A stretch of 64,000 bases of DNA from DAOTTW01 sp034437615. Its GTDB lineage: Bacteria > Chloroflexota > Anaerolineae > Aggregatilineales > Phototrophicaceae. The stretch lies in NCBI GenBank assembly GCA_034437615.1, contig DAOTTW010000084.1:3873-67872 (forward strand). Direction: 5' to 3'. The notes beneath the pieces are model-generated. The model was given only the letters and a program-made list of their open reading frames with translations, did not search any database and was not told the origin of the DNA. How positions within the stretch are numbered: the first letter of the stretch is position 1; each line of letters opens with the position of its first letter. The position numbers and the translations under genes are program-made. Positions 26,864 to 37,800 of the stretch are shown here, piece after piece.

Positions 26864-27463
26864 TTGCTACGCTTATTTCAGCATAAAAGGTGGCATGACG
26901 CTGTAATTGTTGTTTCTGGCTTACCGCGCTCTGGTACGTCACTTATGATGCAGATGCTTGTCGCTGGTGGGGTAGACTTGCTCATAGATAACAAGCGGGC
27001 GGCAGACCTCAATAACCCACGTGGTTACTATGAGTACGACCCTGTAAAGCGGCTTGCTGACGGAGATAACGTCTGGTTACGTTCTGCACAAAGCAAGGGC
27101 GTTAAAATCGTATCACCATTGCTACAATACCTGCCAACTGACCTGCGCTATCGGATTATTTTTATGCGCCGCCATATCGCAGAAATTGCTGCATCACAAC
27201 GCACCATGCTGGAAACCGTGAACCAACTACAGTCGGGAACCTACGACTCACACGAGGAATATGAACATCATCTGCTGAACGTTCAACGTTGGTTACAGAA
27301 GCAAAGTCATGTGCGATTACTTAACGTGCATTACAGTCACTTATTGAAAAATCCTGAGCAAGAGTGCGGTACTATCGCTGATTTTCTCCAACGTCCACTT
27401 GACATAGAAGCCATGCAACATGTCATTGATCCCAGTTTGTATCGACACAAACAGCATATGTAG
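26864..27463 (+). CDS. Sulfotransferase-like P-loop protein
   Basis: 199 residues when started at TTG 26864, which has AGGGGG 10 nt upstream; a longer frame from TTG 26828 has no site. The P-loop VVSGLPRSGTS (about 16-26) is the 5'-phosphosulfate loop of sulfotransferases that use PAPS. DNPRGYYEYDPVKRL-like and FMRRHIAEIAASQRTM stretches fit a bacterial family of small sulfotransferase-fold proteins with a conserved NPRGYYE. The sulfate acceptor is unknown and not every member has proven activity. No signal peptide, so cytoplasmic. It is only 22 bp upstream of the response-regulator/kinase gene, so the two are probably co-transcribed. Confidence 0.82.
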   Translation: MLRLFQHKRWHDAVIVVSGLPRSGTSLMMQMLVAGGVDLLIDNKRAADLNNPRGYYEYDPVKRLADGDNVWLRSAQSKGVKIVSPLLQYLPTDLRYRIIFMRRHIAEIAASQRTMLETVNQLQSGTYDSHEEYEHHLLNVQRWLQKQSHVRLLNVHYSHLLKNPEQECGTIADFLQRPLDIEAMQHVIDPSLYRHKQHM

Positions 27464-27485
27464 ATTCAGAAGGAGCTAAACACCC

Positions 27486-28628
27486 ATGACGGAAAATTCC
27501 CATCGTGGCAGTATTTTGGTCGTCGATGACACCCCCGCCAACCTCAAGCTATTATCGGATCTGCTCAAGCGCCAAAATTACGCAGTACGTGCCGCTCGGA
27601 GTGGTCCAGTGGCTTTCATGTCTGCACAATCGAACCCACCGGAACTCATTTTATTAGATGTGAGTATGCCGGACATGGACGGCTATGAGGTGGCGCAGCG
27701 CCTAAAAGGTGATGATGCAACGCGGGATATTCCGATTGTCTTTATCAGTGCATTGAATGAAACGGATGACATTGTACGCGCATTTGAAGTTGGTGGGGCA
27801 GATTACATCACTAAGCCATTCAAGTTCAAGGAAGTGCTGGCACGTGTCGAAAATCACTTGACGCTCGCACGACAACGGCGGGAGATTGAACGACTGCGCG
27901 AGCGTGAAAAACAACGTTTTGAAATGTTGAACCAATTGCGGGATCAGTTCGTTGGTGGTGCAACACACGATTTGAAGAATCCGCTGGCTGCTGTGCGTGG
28001 GTACCTGCATATGCTGGAAACACAAACTGAGGTTGACATTGAAAAAAAACGTTATTACTTGGAGCAAATCCATCGCAGTATCGACAAAATGGGTGATTTG
28101 ATTTCGGATATGCTGGATTATTACCGAGTCGAATCGCACGATGTACTCAATTTACGCGATACATCCTTGCAAACGTATTTACCCCACATTATTACAGACT
28201 TTGAATTGCAAGCGCAGGCTGGGCAAATTACGTTAACAGCAGAAATCCATCCTGGTACATCAATGGTGCAGATAGACAACAAGCGTTTCTCACGTGTCAT
28301 TGAAAACCTTGTCTCAAACGCGCTCAAGTACACGCCTGAGGGTGGTGCAGTTCGGATTGCAGCTTATGATTGCGTGGAGTCCGATCACGTCTGCATTGAG
28401 ATTGAAGATACAGGTCTGGGCATACCCGAAAACGCCCTTAAGGACATATTTACGCCATTTTTCAGGGTAAAGTCGAAAGAGCACAAAAAGGTTGCCGGCA
28501 CAGGACTGGGTTTATCTGTTGTCAAAGCGATTGTCGAGCAGCATCAAGGTACAATTAAGATAGAGAGCGTAGAGGGTGAAGGTACACGTATTCGACTGAT
28601 CTTACCAAGAATTGCAACGCTAACCTGA
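27486..28628 (+). CDS. Receiver-domain histidine kinase (REC-HisKA-HATPase)
   Basis: 380 residues. AAGGAG stands about 10 nt before ATG 27486. The N-terminal receiver domain (about 8-125) has the acidic pair DD (14-15), phospho-acceptor Asp58 in LLDVSMPDMDGYE, and Lys110 in ITKPF. A coiled linker (about 128-155) leads to HisKA with His161 in THDLKNPL. The HATPase domain (about 255-375) shows NLVSNALKYT, DTGLGIP and GTGLGLSVV. There is no membrane segment, so it is cytoplasmic. This order (REC before the kinase) makes it an intermediate or input-controlled kinase: its activity may be set by another kinase that phosphorylates Asp58. No cognate regulator is adjacent. Confidence 0.95.
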   Translation: MTENSHRGSILVVDDTPANLKLLSDLLKRQNYAVRAARSGPVAFMSAQSNPPELILLDVSMPDMDGYEVAQRLKGDDATRDIPIVFISALNETDDIVRAFEVGGADYITKPFKFKEVLARVENHLTLARQRREIERLREREKQRFEMLNQLRDQFVGGATHDLKNPLAAVRGYLHMLETQTEVDIEKKRYYLEQIHRSIDKMGDLISDMLDYYRVESHDVLNLRDTSLQTYLPHIITDFELQAQAGQITLTAEIHPGTSMVQIDNKRFSRVIENLVSNALKYTPEGGAVRIAAYDCVESDHVCIEIEDTGLGIPENALKDIFTPFFRVKSKEHKKVAGTGLGLSVVKAIVEQHQGTIKIESVEGEGTRIRLILPRIATLT

Positions 28629-28763
28629 TGGCGCAGCTTGCCGGTATATAGCCGATTGTGAGAATGTTGAGCAATCACTTTTGAGATGCGATAGAATGCG
28701 CTAGGAGAAGCCTACATAAGATTACGTTAGCCAACACGGTAAAGGATAAAAGGTTAAGAGGAT

Positions 28764-31700
28764 ATGGTGTTCCAAGAACCGTATCTAGGCGGCAAGCGCT
28801 ACAAGCTCATCAAGCGCATTGGGCACGGGGGCATGGGGGCTGTATATGAAGCACTTGATCGCCTGACGCAAGAGCATGTGGCACTAAAGCGCGTCATCTT
28901 GCCAACCGCAGTGCAACAACCTGGTACGGGCGCAAACTTGCGGGTAGCCCCTGGCCCGGCTCAACGTACTGCGCCTGATTACCGTTTAGCTCTGGCACAT
29001 GAATTTCGCACGTTAGCATCCTTGCGGCACCCACACATTATTAGTGTGCTGGATTATGGTTTCGACGCGGATCAGCAACCGTTCTACACGATGGAATTAT
29101 TGCGGGATGCACAAACGATCACACAGGTAGCAACCCAATCTACCTTTGGTGAAAAAATTCAGCTATTGCTACAAGTCCTGCAAGCATTAGCCTATTTACA
29201 CCGTCGTGGCGTCATCCACCGAGATATAAAACCGGGTAACATGCTCGTCGCTAGCGGTCAGGTGAAATTGCTCGACTTCGGATTAGCTACGGTGCGGGAT
29301 CGTTCGTTGGATGTGGATTCGATCATAGATAACGACCCTGTTGTTGGCACATTGGCTTATCTTGCGCCAGAAATATTGAAGGGTGCAGGCGCTAGACCAT
29401 ACTCTGATTTGTACTCTGTTGGTATGGTCGCCTACGAGATGTTTGCGGGCTGGCATCCCTTTGATACGAACAACTTTGCCTCGCTCATCCATGACACACT
29501 TCACGAAACGCCTGATGTCGTCTACTTAGATGTTTCCCAACCGATTCGTGATCTTGTCAAACGGTTGCTCAACAAAGTCCCGGACCTACGTTACCAAACA
29601 GCAGATGACGTAATGCGTGCACTGTACTCTGCTGCTGACCTTACGGACCCATACGAAACGAAACCGATTCGAGAAAGTTATTTGCAGACAGCGCGTTTTG
29701 TCGGGCGCGAGCAAGAACTAAATGAACTACGCGCAGCCCTTACACAGACTTTATCGGGGCAGGGAAGCAGTTGGTTGATTGGCGGCGAGAGCGGCGTTGG
29801 CAAATCCCGCTTAGTGGACGAGATGCGAGCGATTGCGTTAATCAATGGGGTACAGGTTGTACGAGGGCAAGCATCGGTCAATACAACAGCACCGTTTGCC
29901 TTGTGGCGCAGCGTTTTAGCCAACTTAGCGCTACAAAGCACCCTGACAGAACTTGAAGCCACCGTACTCAAACCAATCGTGCCTGACATCGAAAATTTGG
30001 TTGAGTTTGCAGTGCCAGACCCGAATATCTTGGACCCGGACGGGACATTGAGCCGTTTATTGGCTATTGTTGAGGAGGTGATGTACCGTCAGGGACAACC
30101 GTTGCTCATCATCCTTGAAGACCTTCAATGGGCCGGTCAGGATTTACGCATACTGGAGCGACTCATCCGGATTACCTCTCAGGTGCCTATTATGATACTA
30201 GGTACCTATCGTAATGACGAAATGCCAAAGCTGCCGCGTCAATTGCCGCTGATGCAATTACTGACCTTAGAGCGCTTAGCACCGGACGAAATCAGGGCCC
30301 TTAGCACATCCATCTTGGGTGAGAAGGCTGGTCAGCGCGACCAAGTTGTTGATTTGCTACACAAAGAAACTGAAGGTAACGCCCTCTTTATCGTTGAGGT
30401 AATCCGTGTCTTGGCGGAAGAAGCCGGACAGATGGACCTTGTTGGTGATACAACGGTGCCACCAGCAGTTTTCTCACAGGGTATACACAGCGTCATACAG
30501 CGCCGTCTGAAGCGCGTACCGGAAACTGATCGCTTTCTATTGCGCATTGCTGCTGTAATGGGCCGCACACTGGATTTGCAGGTGCTATCTGCGATCAACG
30601 ATAATGACCTCCAGGATTGGCTGGCCCGTTGCACTGAAGCCAGTGTCTTTGATGTACTCGATGATCGTTGGCGTTTCGCACACGACAAATTGCGCGAAAG
30701 TGTTGTAGCCGACATCCCAGCCGAAGACCGCTCTTATCTTCATCAGTTTATTGCCCAGGCCATCGAAGATGTTTACCCCAATGACAGAACGCATACACTG
30801 ACTCTGGCGCATCATTGGCGGCAAGCTAAACAACCAGAGCGTGAATTGCCACATGTGATTGCAGCGAGTGAACTGGCGCTATCTAGCGCCGATTATGTCG
30901 GTGCGCAGCAGTACGCACAACGTGCTTTGGAGTTATCTGGGCAGCTAGCCGTTGATCGTATCGTTCGAGCACAGCTTCATGCGCGTTTGGGGGAGGCGTA
31001 CTTTGTCCAGGGCGAAAAAATCATGGCGTTTGATCAAATGCGATGGGCGCTGGAGGCAACAGGTTATATATCAGGTAGCTCCGGCCACAGACTGCTATTT
31101 GCGACAGCAGCACAAGCACTACGGCAGGTCATGCATCGTATCCTGCCGGCCAAGCGCTTTCAGCTAGATAACAAGAACGATATGGCAAAAGCGTTGAGTG
31201 TCTCTCGTTTGAGCGAACAATCGTTGCTCGTCTGGTTTTGGCAACGTCACACATCGCACTTGATGCTAGCAACTTTGCTCATGGTAAACAGTGCCGAACG
31301 CGCTGAGCCATCACGGGAACTGTTAGTGGCGTATGGTAATTTGGCTGCAACTGTGGGTATCGTGTCAACCTGGCACTCGCTTGCAGCAGTCTACATCCGC
31401 TTGATGGAACATGTCGCACAGCAGATAGATGATTCATTAGCGGAGGCAGAAGTAACGCGAGGACTACTCAACTATACGCTTGGGTTAGGCAAGTGGGACC
31501 GGGCTAAAGTCCAGCTACAAAAAGCATTACAAATAGCACGTGATACGGCTAATTATCGTACATGGGGTGATTGCTTAACTCATGCCTGCAATGTGGCCTT
31601 GTTTCTCGGTAATTTGGAAGAAGGGCACAATCATGCGTTGGAATTGGCTGAGATTGCGCAGCGTTCGGGTAATCAACAGCACATGCGTTGGTCTATTTTT

Positions 31701-32336
31701 CTCGACAGCGCATTTTTGACCTATCTCGAAGACTATGACGCCGTGATCAGTAGCATAGGTGAGCAGATAGCAGCATATAAGCAGACACAACGCCGGATTC
31801 CAGTTGGTTTCAACATAGGTATTGCCCAGGCATACCTGCGAAGTGGTCAGCCTGAACCTGCACGAAACCATGCGCTCAAAATTGCTGAATCGCTTTCTAG
31901 ACATGGCCTGCCCAGCATATACACCATTGGATTAACTTACTTCAATATCGCTGAGGTCGCGCTCGCACTGTGGGAGGTCTCGCCAGATGATTACGAAATG
32001 CAAGCACTTGCCCAAGCCTGCTGCACAGCTTTGAGGAAAAACACGCAACCGTTCCCGGTATCAAAGCCACTATACCTGATCGTTCAGGCGCATATTCAAC
32101 TGCTTAAGCGGCGGACTACGGTGAGTGAAAGTCTGTTACGGCGTGCAATTGCACAGGCTGATGCCTACTGTATGCGCGAATATGAAGGCATTGCTTATTA
32201 TTTGTTGGCGCGTGTGCATCGTGTGAAAAATCAACAGAACGCAGCAATGCAAGCGAGAGACGAGGCTCAAGCTATTTTCAAACGTCTTAATATTCCGTAT
32301 TATCTAAGGCGGCTACACACTGAATCAGCAGATTAG
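28764..32336 (+). CDS. Ser/Thr kinase fused to AAA ATPase and TPR-like tail
   Basis: 1190 residues. AAGG lies about 10 nt before ATG 28764. The kinase domain (about 12-290) has an intact Gly-loop GHGGMGAVYEA, Lys42, HRDIKPGN with Asp154 and DFG near 171. A ~330-residue AAA_16-type ATPase follows, with FVGREQELNELRAAL, Walker A GGESGVGKS (about 340-348) and Walker B LLIILEDLQWA (about 448-458). The rest (about 650-1190) is alpha-helical with TPR-like repeats (ALELSGQLAVDRIVRAQLHA, RGLLNYTLGLGKWDRAKVQL). This layout matches the predicted-ATPase family COG3899 seen with protein kinases, and resembles MalT-type STAND regulators without a DNA-binding domain. No membrane segment. It sits 18 bp before the tRNA-dihydrouridine synthase gene. 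Confidence 0.93.
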   Translation: MVFQEPYLGGKRYKLIKRIGHGGMGAVYEALDRLTQEHVALKRVILPTAVQQPGTGANLRVAPGPAQRTAPDYRLALAHEFRTLASLRHPHIISVLDYGFDADQQPFYTMELLRDAQTITQVATQSTFGEKIQLLLQVLQALAYLHRRGVIHRDIKPGNMLVASGQVKLLDFGLATVRDRSLDVDSIIDNDPVVGTLAYLAPEILKGAGARPYSDLYSVGMVAYEMFAGWHPFDTNNFASLIHDTLHETPDVVYLDVSQPIRDLVKRLLNKVPDLRYQTADDVMRALYSAADLTDPYETKPIRESYLQTARFVGREQELNELRAALTQTLSGQGSSWLIGGESGVGKSRLVDEMRAIALINGVQVVRGQASVNTTAPFALWRSVLANLALQSTLTELEATVLKPIVPDIENLVEFAVPDPNILDPDGTLSRLLAIVEEVMYRQGQPLLIILEDLQWAGQDLRILERLIRITSQVPIMILGTYRNDEMPKLPRQLPLMQLLTLERLAPDEIRALSTSILGEKAGQRDQVVDLLHKETEGNALFIVEVIRVLAEEAGQMDLVGDTTVPPAVFSQGIHSVIQRRLKRVPETDRFLLRIAAVMGRTLDLQVLSAINDNDLQDWLARCTEASVFDVLDDRWRFAHDKLRESVVADIPAEDRSYLHQFIAQAIEDVYPNDRTHTLTLAHHWRQAKQPERELPHVIAASELALSSADYVGAQQYAQRALELSGQLAVDRIVRAQLHARLGEAYFVQGEKIMAFDQMRWALEATGYISGSSGHRLLFATAAQALRQVMHRILPAKRFQLDNKNDMAKALSVSRLSEQSLLVWFWQRHTSHLMLATLLMVNSAERAEPSRELLVAYGNLAATVGIVSTWHSLAAVYIRLMEHVAQQIDDSLAEAEVTRGLLNYTLGLGKWDRAKVQLQKALQIARDTANYRTWGDCLTHACNVALFLGNLEEGHNHALELAEIAQRSGNQQHMRWSIFLDSAFLTYLEDYDAVISSIGEQIAAYKQTQRRIPVGFNIGIAQAYLRSGQPEPARNHALKIAESLSRHGLPSIYTIGLTYFNIAEVALALWEVSPDDYEMQALAQACCTALRKNTQPFPVSKPLYLIVQAHIQLLKRRTTVSESLLRRAIAQADAYCMREYEGIAYYLLARVHRVKNQQNAAMQARDEAQAIFKRLNIPYYLRRLHTESAD

Positions 32337-32354
32337 AACTAAATAGGAGTAGAT

Positions 32355-33398
32355 TTGCAAGCAACGACCCAAAATTCTGTGAAGACGTTACCAAGTTTCA
32401 CGATTGGCGATATTGACATTAACCCAGGCATCACGCTGGCACCAATGGCTGGCCATACCAACTGTGCATTCAGGACGCTGTGCAGGGAACAAGGCGAGTG
32501 CGGTCTCGTCTGCACTGAACTCATCAGCAGTAATGCGCTCAAATACAAAGGCAGCCGCGAGAAAACATTCGAGATGTTTGATTGGCAACCAGATGAATAT
32601 CCGGTTGCTGTGCAACTCTTCGGTCATGAGCCTACGCAGATGGCAGAGGCAGCCCGCATCGTGGCTGATAATGGTGCGTCAATTATCGACATCAATATGG
32701 GCTGCTGGGTACCAAAGGTCGCAAAAAAAGGTGGTGGTGCTGCGCTGCTGCGCGATATTGACGCAGCAACACGGGTGGTTGAGGCTGTTACACGAGCGGT
32801 TGATGTGCCTGTAACGGTGAAAGTGCGCAGCGGCTTCGAGGATGGCGTGATAACGGCGGTACCATTTGCACGCGCCGCAGAAGCAGTCGGAGCACGTGCT
32901 ATCGCCGTACATGCACGCTTCGCAGGGGAGGGGCATGGTGGTCAGGCGAATTGGGATGTGGTACGGCAAGTGAAAGAGGCTGTTAAAGCTATTCCGGTAA
33001 TTGGCAATGGAGACATCCACACTGGAGCCGACGCTGCTGCAATGCTGCGCCAGACAGGTTGTGATGGCATTATGATAGGCCGGGCTTCGTTGGGGCAACC
33101 CTGGATATTTCGCACGATAGTGCACTATCTACGTTTCGGTACGATGCCTGAGCCACCTAGTCGTTCAGAGCGTGCTGTACTTGCGTTACGCCATGCACAT
33201 TTGACGCTGGAGACAACAGCACTACCGCAGTATCAGGCTATCCGCGAATTGCGCGGGCAAATCTCAAAATATAGATTAGATGAGCCGGGTTCGGTCAGAA
33301 TCAGGAATCAATTGGTCCGCGTTGAAACTATTGGGCAAGTGGAGGCCGTTTTGACACCACTAACTGAATGTAGCAATATTTTATCCGTTGATGGGTAA
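32355..33398 (+). CDS. dus: tRNA-dihydrouridine synthase
   Basis: 347 residues. The start is TTG 32355, with AGGAG 5 nt upstream. It is an FMN-binding TIM barrel of the DusB/NifR3 type: APMAGHTNCAFR (29-40), TELISSNAL, VQLFGHEP, the catalytic NMGC (Cys117) followed by VPKVAKKGGGAAL, KVRSG, HAR and the phosphate-binding IPVIGNGDI / GCDGIMIGRASLG. It reduces uridine to dihydrouridine in the D-loop of tRNA using NADPH. The motif is NMGCWVPKV where NMGCPVPKV is usual. It lies just after the kinase gene and may be co-transcribed. Its last 18 bp overlap the end of the convergent histidine kinase gene. Confidence 0.94.
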   Translation: MQATTQNSVKTLPSFTIGDIDINPGITLAPMAGHTNCAFRTLCREQGECGLVCTELISSNALKYKGSREKTFEMFDWQPDEYPVAVQLFGHEPTQMAEAARIVADNGASIIDINMGCWVPKVAKKGGGAALLRDIDAATRVVEAVTRAVDVPVTVKVRSGFEDGVITAVPFARAAEAVGARAIAVHARFAGEGHGGQANWDVVRQVKEAVKAIPVIGNGDIHTGADAAAMLRQTGCDGIMIGRASLGQPWIFRTIVHYLRFGTMPEPPSRSERAVLALRHAHLTLETTALPQYQAIRELRGQISKYRLDEPGSVRIRNQLVRVETIGQVEAVLTPLTECSNILSVDG

Positions 33399-34658
33399 TG
33401 AAAACTTGAAATCGGAGCCTCGTCCCAATTCGCTTTCTACCCAAATAGCTCCATTGTGGCGCTCGACAAGCTCACGACTAATAGCAAGGCCCAAACCAGT
33501 TCCCGCCTTGCGAACTTGAGGGTTTTGGTCCGCCTGCTGAAATCGCTCAAAAACGCGCTCAAGCTGCTCTGCCGGGATGCCATGTCCTGTGTCCGCCACA
33601 CCAATTACTACAGCATTTTTTTCAGCCTGAACCCGTGCATGGAGTGTAACCGTCCCGGATTCCGTAAACTTATGGGCGTTTGAGAGCAGATTGAGCAACA
33701 CCTGCTTGATGCGTGTCTGGTCCAAGTTGAGTATCGGCAGTCCATCGGGGATGTTTAGCTGAAACTGTACCGTTTGCGGCCAGGGAATACCTTGCCCGAC
33801 AGCATATAACTCCTGCAGATAGGCTTTGAGGTCTGTCTCTTCTTTGTGGATGACGAGTTCGCCCATTTCAGCCTTCGTCAGATCAAAGATGTCTGTCGTC
33901 AGATTAACGGCGTGTCGCAGCGACTTTACGGCACGTTCGATCCATTCATACTGTTTATCTGATAGTTGGCCGAAAGTACCATCCAGCATTGCAGACAATG
34001 CGCTGATCGAGAGCGCGATAGGTGAGCGCATATCATGGGCAACATTACCCAGGATCATTGTGCGCAAACGATTCGCTTCCACTGCTTCCATCCAGCTTCG
34101 TTCAACCTGCTGCATAGCGCGTTCTAGTTCTGCGGTACGCGCTGCAACACGTGCTTCCAGACGATCATTGAGGATGGCATTTTCGATAGCGACACCAGCC
34201 TGGCCCGCAAAAAACATGAGCGGATCGACATCTTCTTCTTCAAACATGTTAGCGTTAGAGCGATTTTCGATGTAGATAGCCCCCAGGGTATGTCCTTTCG
34301 CAGTCAATGGCGCACACATGACAGAGCGCAACTGTAACGCTTGGACACTATCGGAATTTTGCAAACTGGGGTCCAGCAGAGCATCAGTAATGACGAGAGG
34401 CTTGTTGTTCGATACGACTTTATTGAGTATCGAGTAGCTGATTTGCTCCTCCGGGTGTTTTAATTCATTGCCGTTTTGGTCCATTTTTACACGGAAATCT
34501 AGTGCTCCATCCTCATTGAGTAGCACAAGATAGCCTCTTTCAGCGTCAAGTAGATCCAGTGCTATTTGCATGGCATAATTCAGCAAAGGGTCTAACGCTC
34601 GGTTTTCTGCCATGTGTCTGCTGATCTCAAGCAGTTTTCTTAAAAAGACCTCATCCAT
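33381..34658 (-). CDS. Soluble GAF-domain histidine kinase
   Basis: 425 residues from ATG 34658 (MDEVFLRK), preceded by a GGGGGAATCGGGA stretch; the open frame reaches 34718 but without a site. A GAF domain (about 20-162) contains AERGYLVLLNEDG and RSVMCAPL..GAIYIEN. A coiled segment with EARVAARTAELERAMQQVE joins it to HisKA (His208 in VAHDMRSPI). The HATPase domain (about 305-420) has NLLSNAHKFT, DTGHGIP and GTGLGLAIS. The sensor is cytoplasmic; GAF domains bind small molecules or haem, and the ligand here is unknown. No response regulator is adjacent, so it is an orphan kinase. It is convergent with the dihydrouridine synthase gene, overlapping by 18 bp. Confidence 0.95.
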   Translation of the reverse strand: MDEVFLRKLLEISRHMAENRALDPLLNYAMQIALDLLDAERGYLVLLNEDGALDFRVKMDQNGNELKHPEEQISYSILNKVVSNNKPLVITDALLDPSLQNSDSVQALQLRSVMCAPLTAKGHTLGAIYIENRSNANMFEEEDVDPLMFFAGQAGVAIENAILNDRLEARVAARTAELERAMQQVERSWMEAVEANRLRTMILGNVAHDMRSPIALSISALSAMLDGTFGQLSDKQYEWIERAVKSLRHAVNLTTDIFDLTKAEMGELVIHKEETDLKAYLQELYAVGQGIPWPQTVQFQLNIPDGLPILNLDQTRIKQVLLNLLSNAHKFTESGTVTLHARVQAEKNAVVIGVADTGHGIPAEQLERVFERFQQADQNPQVRKAGTGLGLAISRELVERHNGAIWVESELGRGSDFKFSLPING

Positions 34659-34800
34659 TCCCGATTCCCCCGGCGGGCTGCGACTGACATGTTTGCGTTT
34701 ACTACACAGGGATAACATTCATACATTATACCGCATGTGACGCAGACAAACCCATATCTACCAGGAATAGCGTTGATCGTTGCCGGGGATGTGCTGTCGA

Positions 34801-37800
34801 TCAGGTATCACAAGGGGGTTCAATGCGATATTGGTCGCGCTCGATACACGTAAAGTCACGGATGTAACGGTTTGCACGTGTCCACTCGAGCAATTCTGTG
34901 CCCGTTAATGTATTCCAGACTATAACAGAACCATCTTCTTGTCCAGATACCACTCGGTTCCCACTAGGGCTAAAGCTAAGGGTAAAGACCGAGCGTTCGC
35001 CGGCGTCAAAGCGTTGTATTGCTGTGCCTGTCTCGACGTCCCACATAATCAAGCTCCCGCTCGCGGTGCCTGTAATCAGTGCGTCTCCAGATGGCTTAAA
35101 TGCTAAGCTCCAGACTGTATCAGCGTCCCCGATGAGGGCTGCCAGATTTCGGCCTGTCTCAATGTCCCACAAAATTGCCAGAGTATCACGTGACCCCGTT
35201 GCCAGGATGCTGCCATCTGGACTTATGTCTACAGCGAACACTGTACCAGCATGACCTTCAAAGCGTCTTATGATGTCTCCTGTTTGTATGTCCCATAGGA
35301 TCGCAGTTGAATCACTGGAGCCTGTAACAATGCTATTTTCATCTGGACTAATGGCCAGGCTATGTACAGCACCACGATGGCCCTCAAAGCGCCTGCGTTC
35401 CTCGCCTGTTTCAAGATCCCACAGAATCGTGACACCATTCTGATCGGAAGATACCGCCAGCGCACGATCATTAAAGAAGCGCACCGCGAGTATGTTGCTT
35501 GCGTGGCCCCGTAACAGGCGAATTGTTTCACCCGTTTGTAAATCCACATAGGCGATAACGTTTTCGTCGGTTGCTGGCTCACGCTCGCCCAGTAGCGCAT
35601 GAGTTGCTGTGCGATTAATGTCCAGTGTGCGGATAGGGCTATCCTCAAGCTGTAGCACAGTTTGTTGCTCGCGTGTGCCTATGTTCCAGGCTCGCAAAAA
35701 ACCCTGAACATCGCCATATACAATCTGGTCATCGTTGGCCCCGAATGAAACACCCGTAACACGGCTATTTGCTTCACCCGACAGTGCGGCAAATAACCCC
35801 GGGGTGCCGATATTCCAGAGGCGAATCGTCCTATCTCGGCTACCGGAAACCGCTAGTAAGCCATCGCTACTGATGTCGATGCCTTCGATTGCATTGCTGA
35901 AAGCAGCATCCTCGATTACGCCGCTTCGTCCGGTAGCTTCATAGTGGGCCTGGATACTGCTGATTTCCAGACCGGCATCAGCATCCCATATTTGGAGTAC
36001 ACCGTCCCCAGCGCCGGAGATGATACGGTTACCATCTGGGGTGAAGGCGACTGCACGTACATCGCCGCCGCTTATCTGAAACCGATGGATGATATTGCCA
36101 TCGGGCAGGGACCAAATGATGATCGTGCCATCACCGGATGCGGAAACAGCCCGTGTACCGTCTGGATCGAACGAAATGTCTTCTATGGCGGTGGCATGGC
36201 CGATTAATTCCTGTATAACCTCTCCTGAATTCACATCCCACAATTTCAATTCGCCATTGCGTGCCCCTGATAGAAATGTCAGGCTATCCGGGCTGATGGC
36301 CAGTGTTTGCACCCCTGCGTTATGTCCTTCATAGGTTCGGAGTTGGCGACCGTCTTCAGAATCCCAAAGGACGATCAGAGGCGGGTTATCAGCGATGCCG
36401 CGTGAACCGCCCAGGATGTAATTCCCATCTGGGCTATATGCGACGGAACGCACAGGCGACCGATGGCCTGTTAAACGCCGTATTTCTTCACCTGTGTCAG
36501 CGTCCCAGAGGATCACAGTGAAATCAGCGGCTCCAGAGACGACCTGCGCACCGTCGGGGCTAAATGCGACGGACTCCACATCGCCACCATGCCCGGTCAT
36601 GCGATGCAGGATTTCGCCATTTAGTGCATTCCATAAAATCACGTTGCTGTCGAATGAGCCAGAGACGACGCGGTTAGTTTCAGTGTGAATATCTACGCTG
36701 AGTACGCCTGCGGTGTGGCCTTCAAAGATGGTTTTCGTGCCATTTGCGAAGGCGACCTCTGATAGTGAGCGCAGTAGGTCAGGCGCGGAGGCGTTTGAGT
36801 TGGCTTCGACTGCTAACGCAAGCGCCAGATCTACATCACCATCGCCTAATTCGCGCCCCGCACTTGCCGCGAGTGCCAAGTTTTGCGAGAACTGAGCGCT
36901 TCGGGTCGCCTCCGCTTGTGCGTTAAATGCGAGTGCTAGCAAGCCAAGCGTTACGACGAATGCCGTCAACAAGACACCAAACAGAATGCGTAGCCGTGTA
37001 ACCGAACGGCGCTCAAGCATCCGCTCGCGCTCTTCACGTAGGCGCTCTTCTTCTTCTCGTCGTAGGCGCTCGCTAATGCTTTCGTCGAGGTATCGTTGCT
37101 CCTCTTCGGTCAGCACCAGGTTTGTCGTTGTTTGCCATTCCTCAAATTGTTCCAGGCGTACCCCCTGTATCAACAAGCTGGGGTCCTGGCGTTCTTGTAA
37201 CCATTCCGAAGCCAGCACAGAGAGCTTACGCTGCATTCGCACATCGTTGCGGCTTTCGTCCAGCCAATCCCGTAACGTCTGCCATTCCCGAATAATTGCC
37301 TCATGCGTGACTTCAACTGTTGGGCTGCGTGTGATGGGATCGCGATCGAACGTCAGTAATCGGGCGCGGCCTAATATATCAACGACCTGCTGCACGATAT
37401 TTTCTTCTGTATCCGTTTCTTTGCGCTTCAAGGAAGTCAACTCCGACAGCAGGGCACGGCGACGTGTATCCTCGGTACCTTCTCCCAGAGTAATCAAACG
37501 CAGAAACAGTTGGCGCGTGGCTTCTTGTTGACCAGGACTCATGTTGTCGTAAAGTTCGTCAGCACGCCGTGCCAACGCACCACGCACACCGCCTAGCTCT
37601 TTGTAGGCTTGTGGCATAATCAACGTGTCATCGCGTCGTTCAAAAAGCTCGCTCAGCGAGTATTGCAACAAAGGTAATGCGCCGGGTTGCTCCTTGATCT
37701 CAGCGACAATGGCTGCGACGAGGCCACTATCGAACTGGACACCGACCCGCTTCGCCGGCTCAACGATGACACGTTCAAGCTCATCTTGCGAAAGGGGAAC

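Noticed and set aside
36986..37531. 181-residue Arg/Ser-rich plus-strand frame
   Set aside because: Antisense to the Glu/Arg-rich coiled coil of the WD40 kinase; composition is that of a shadow frame.
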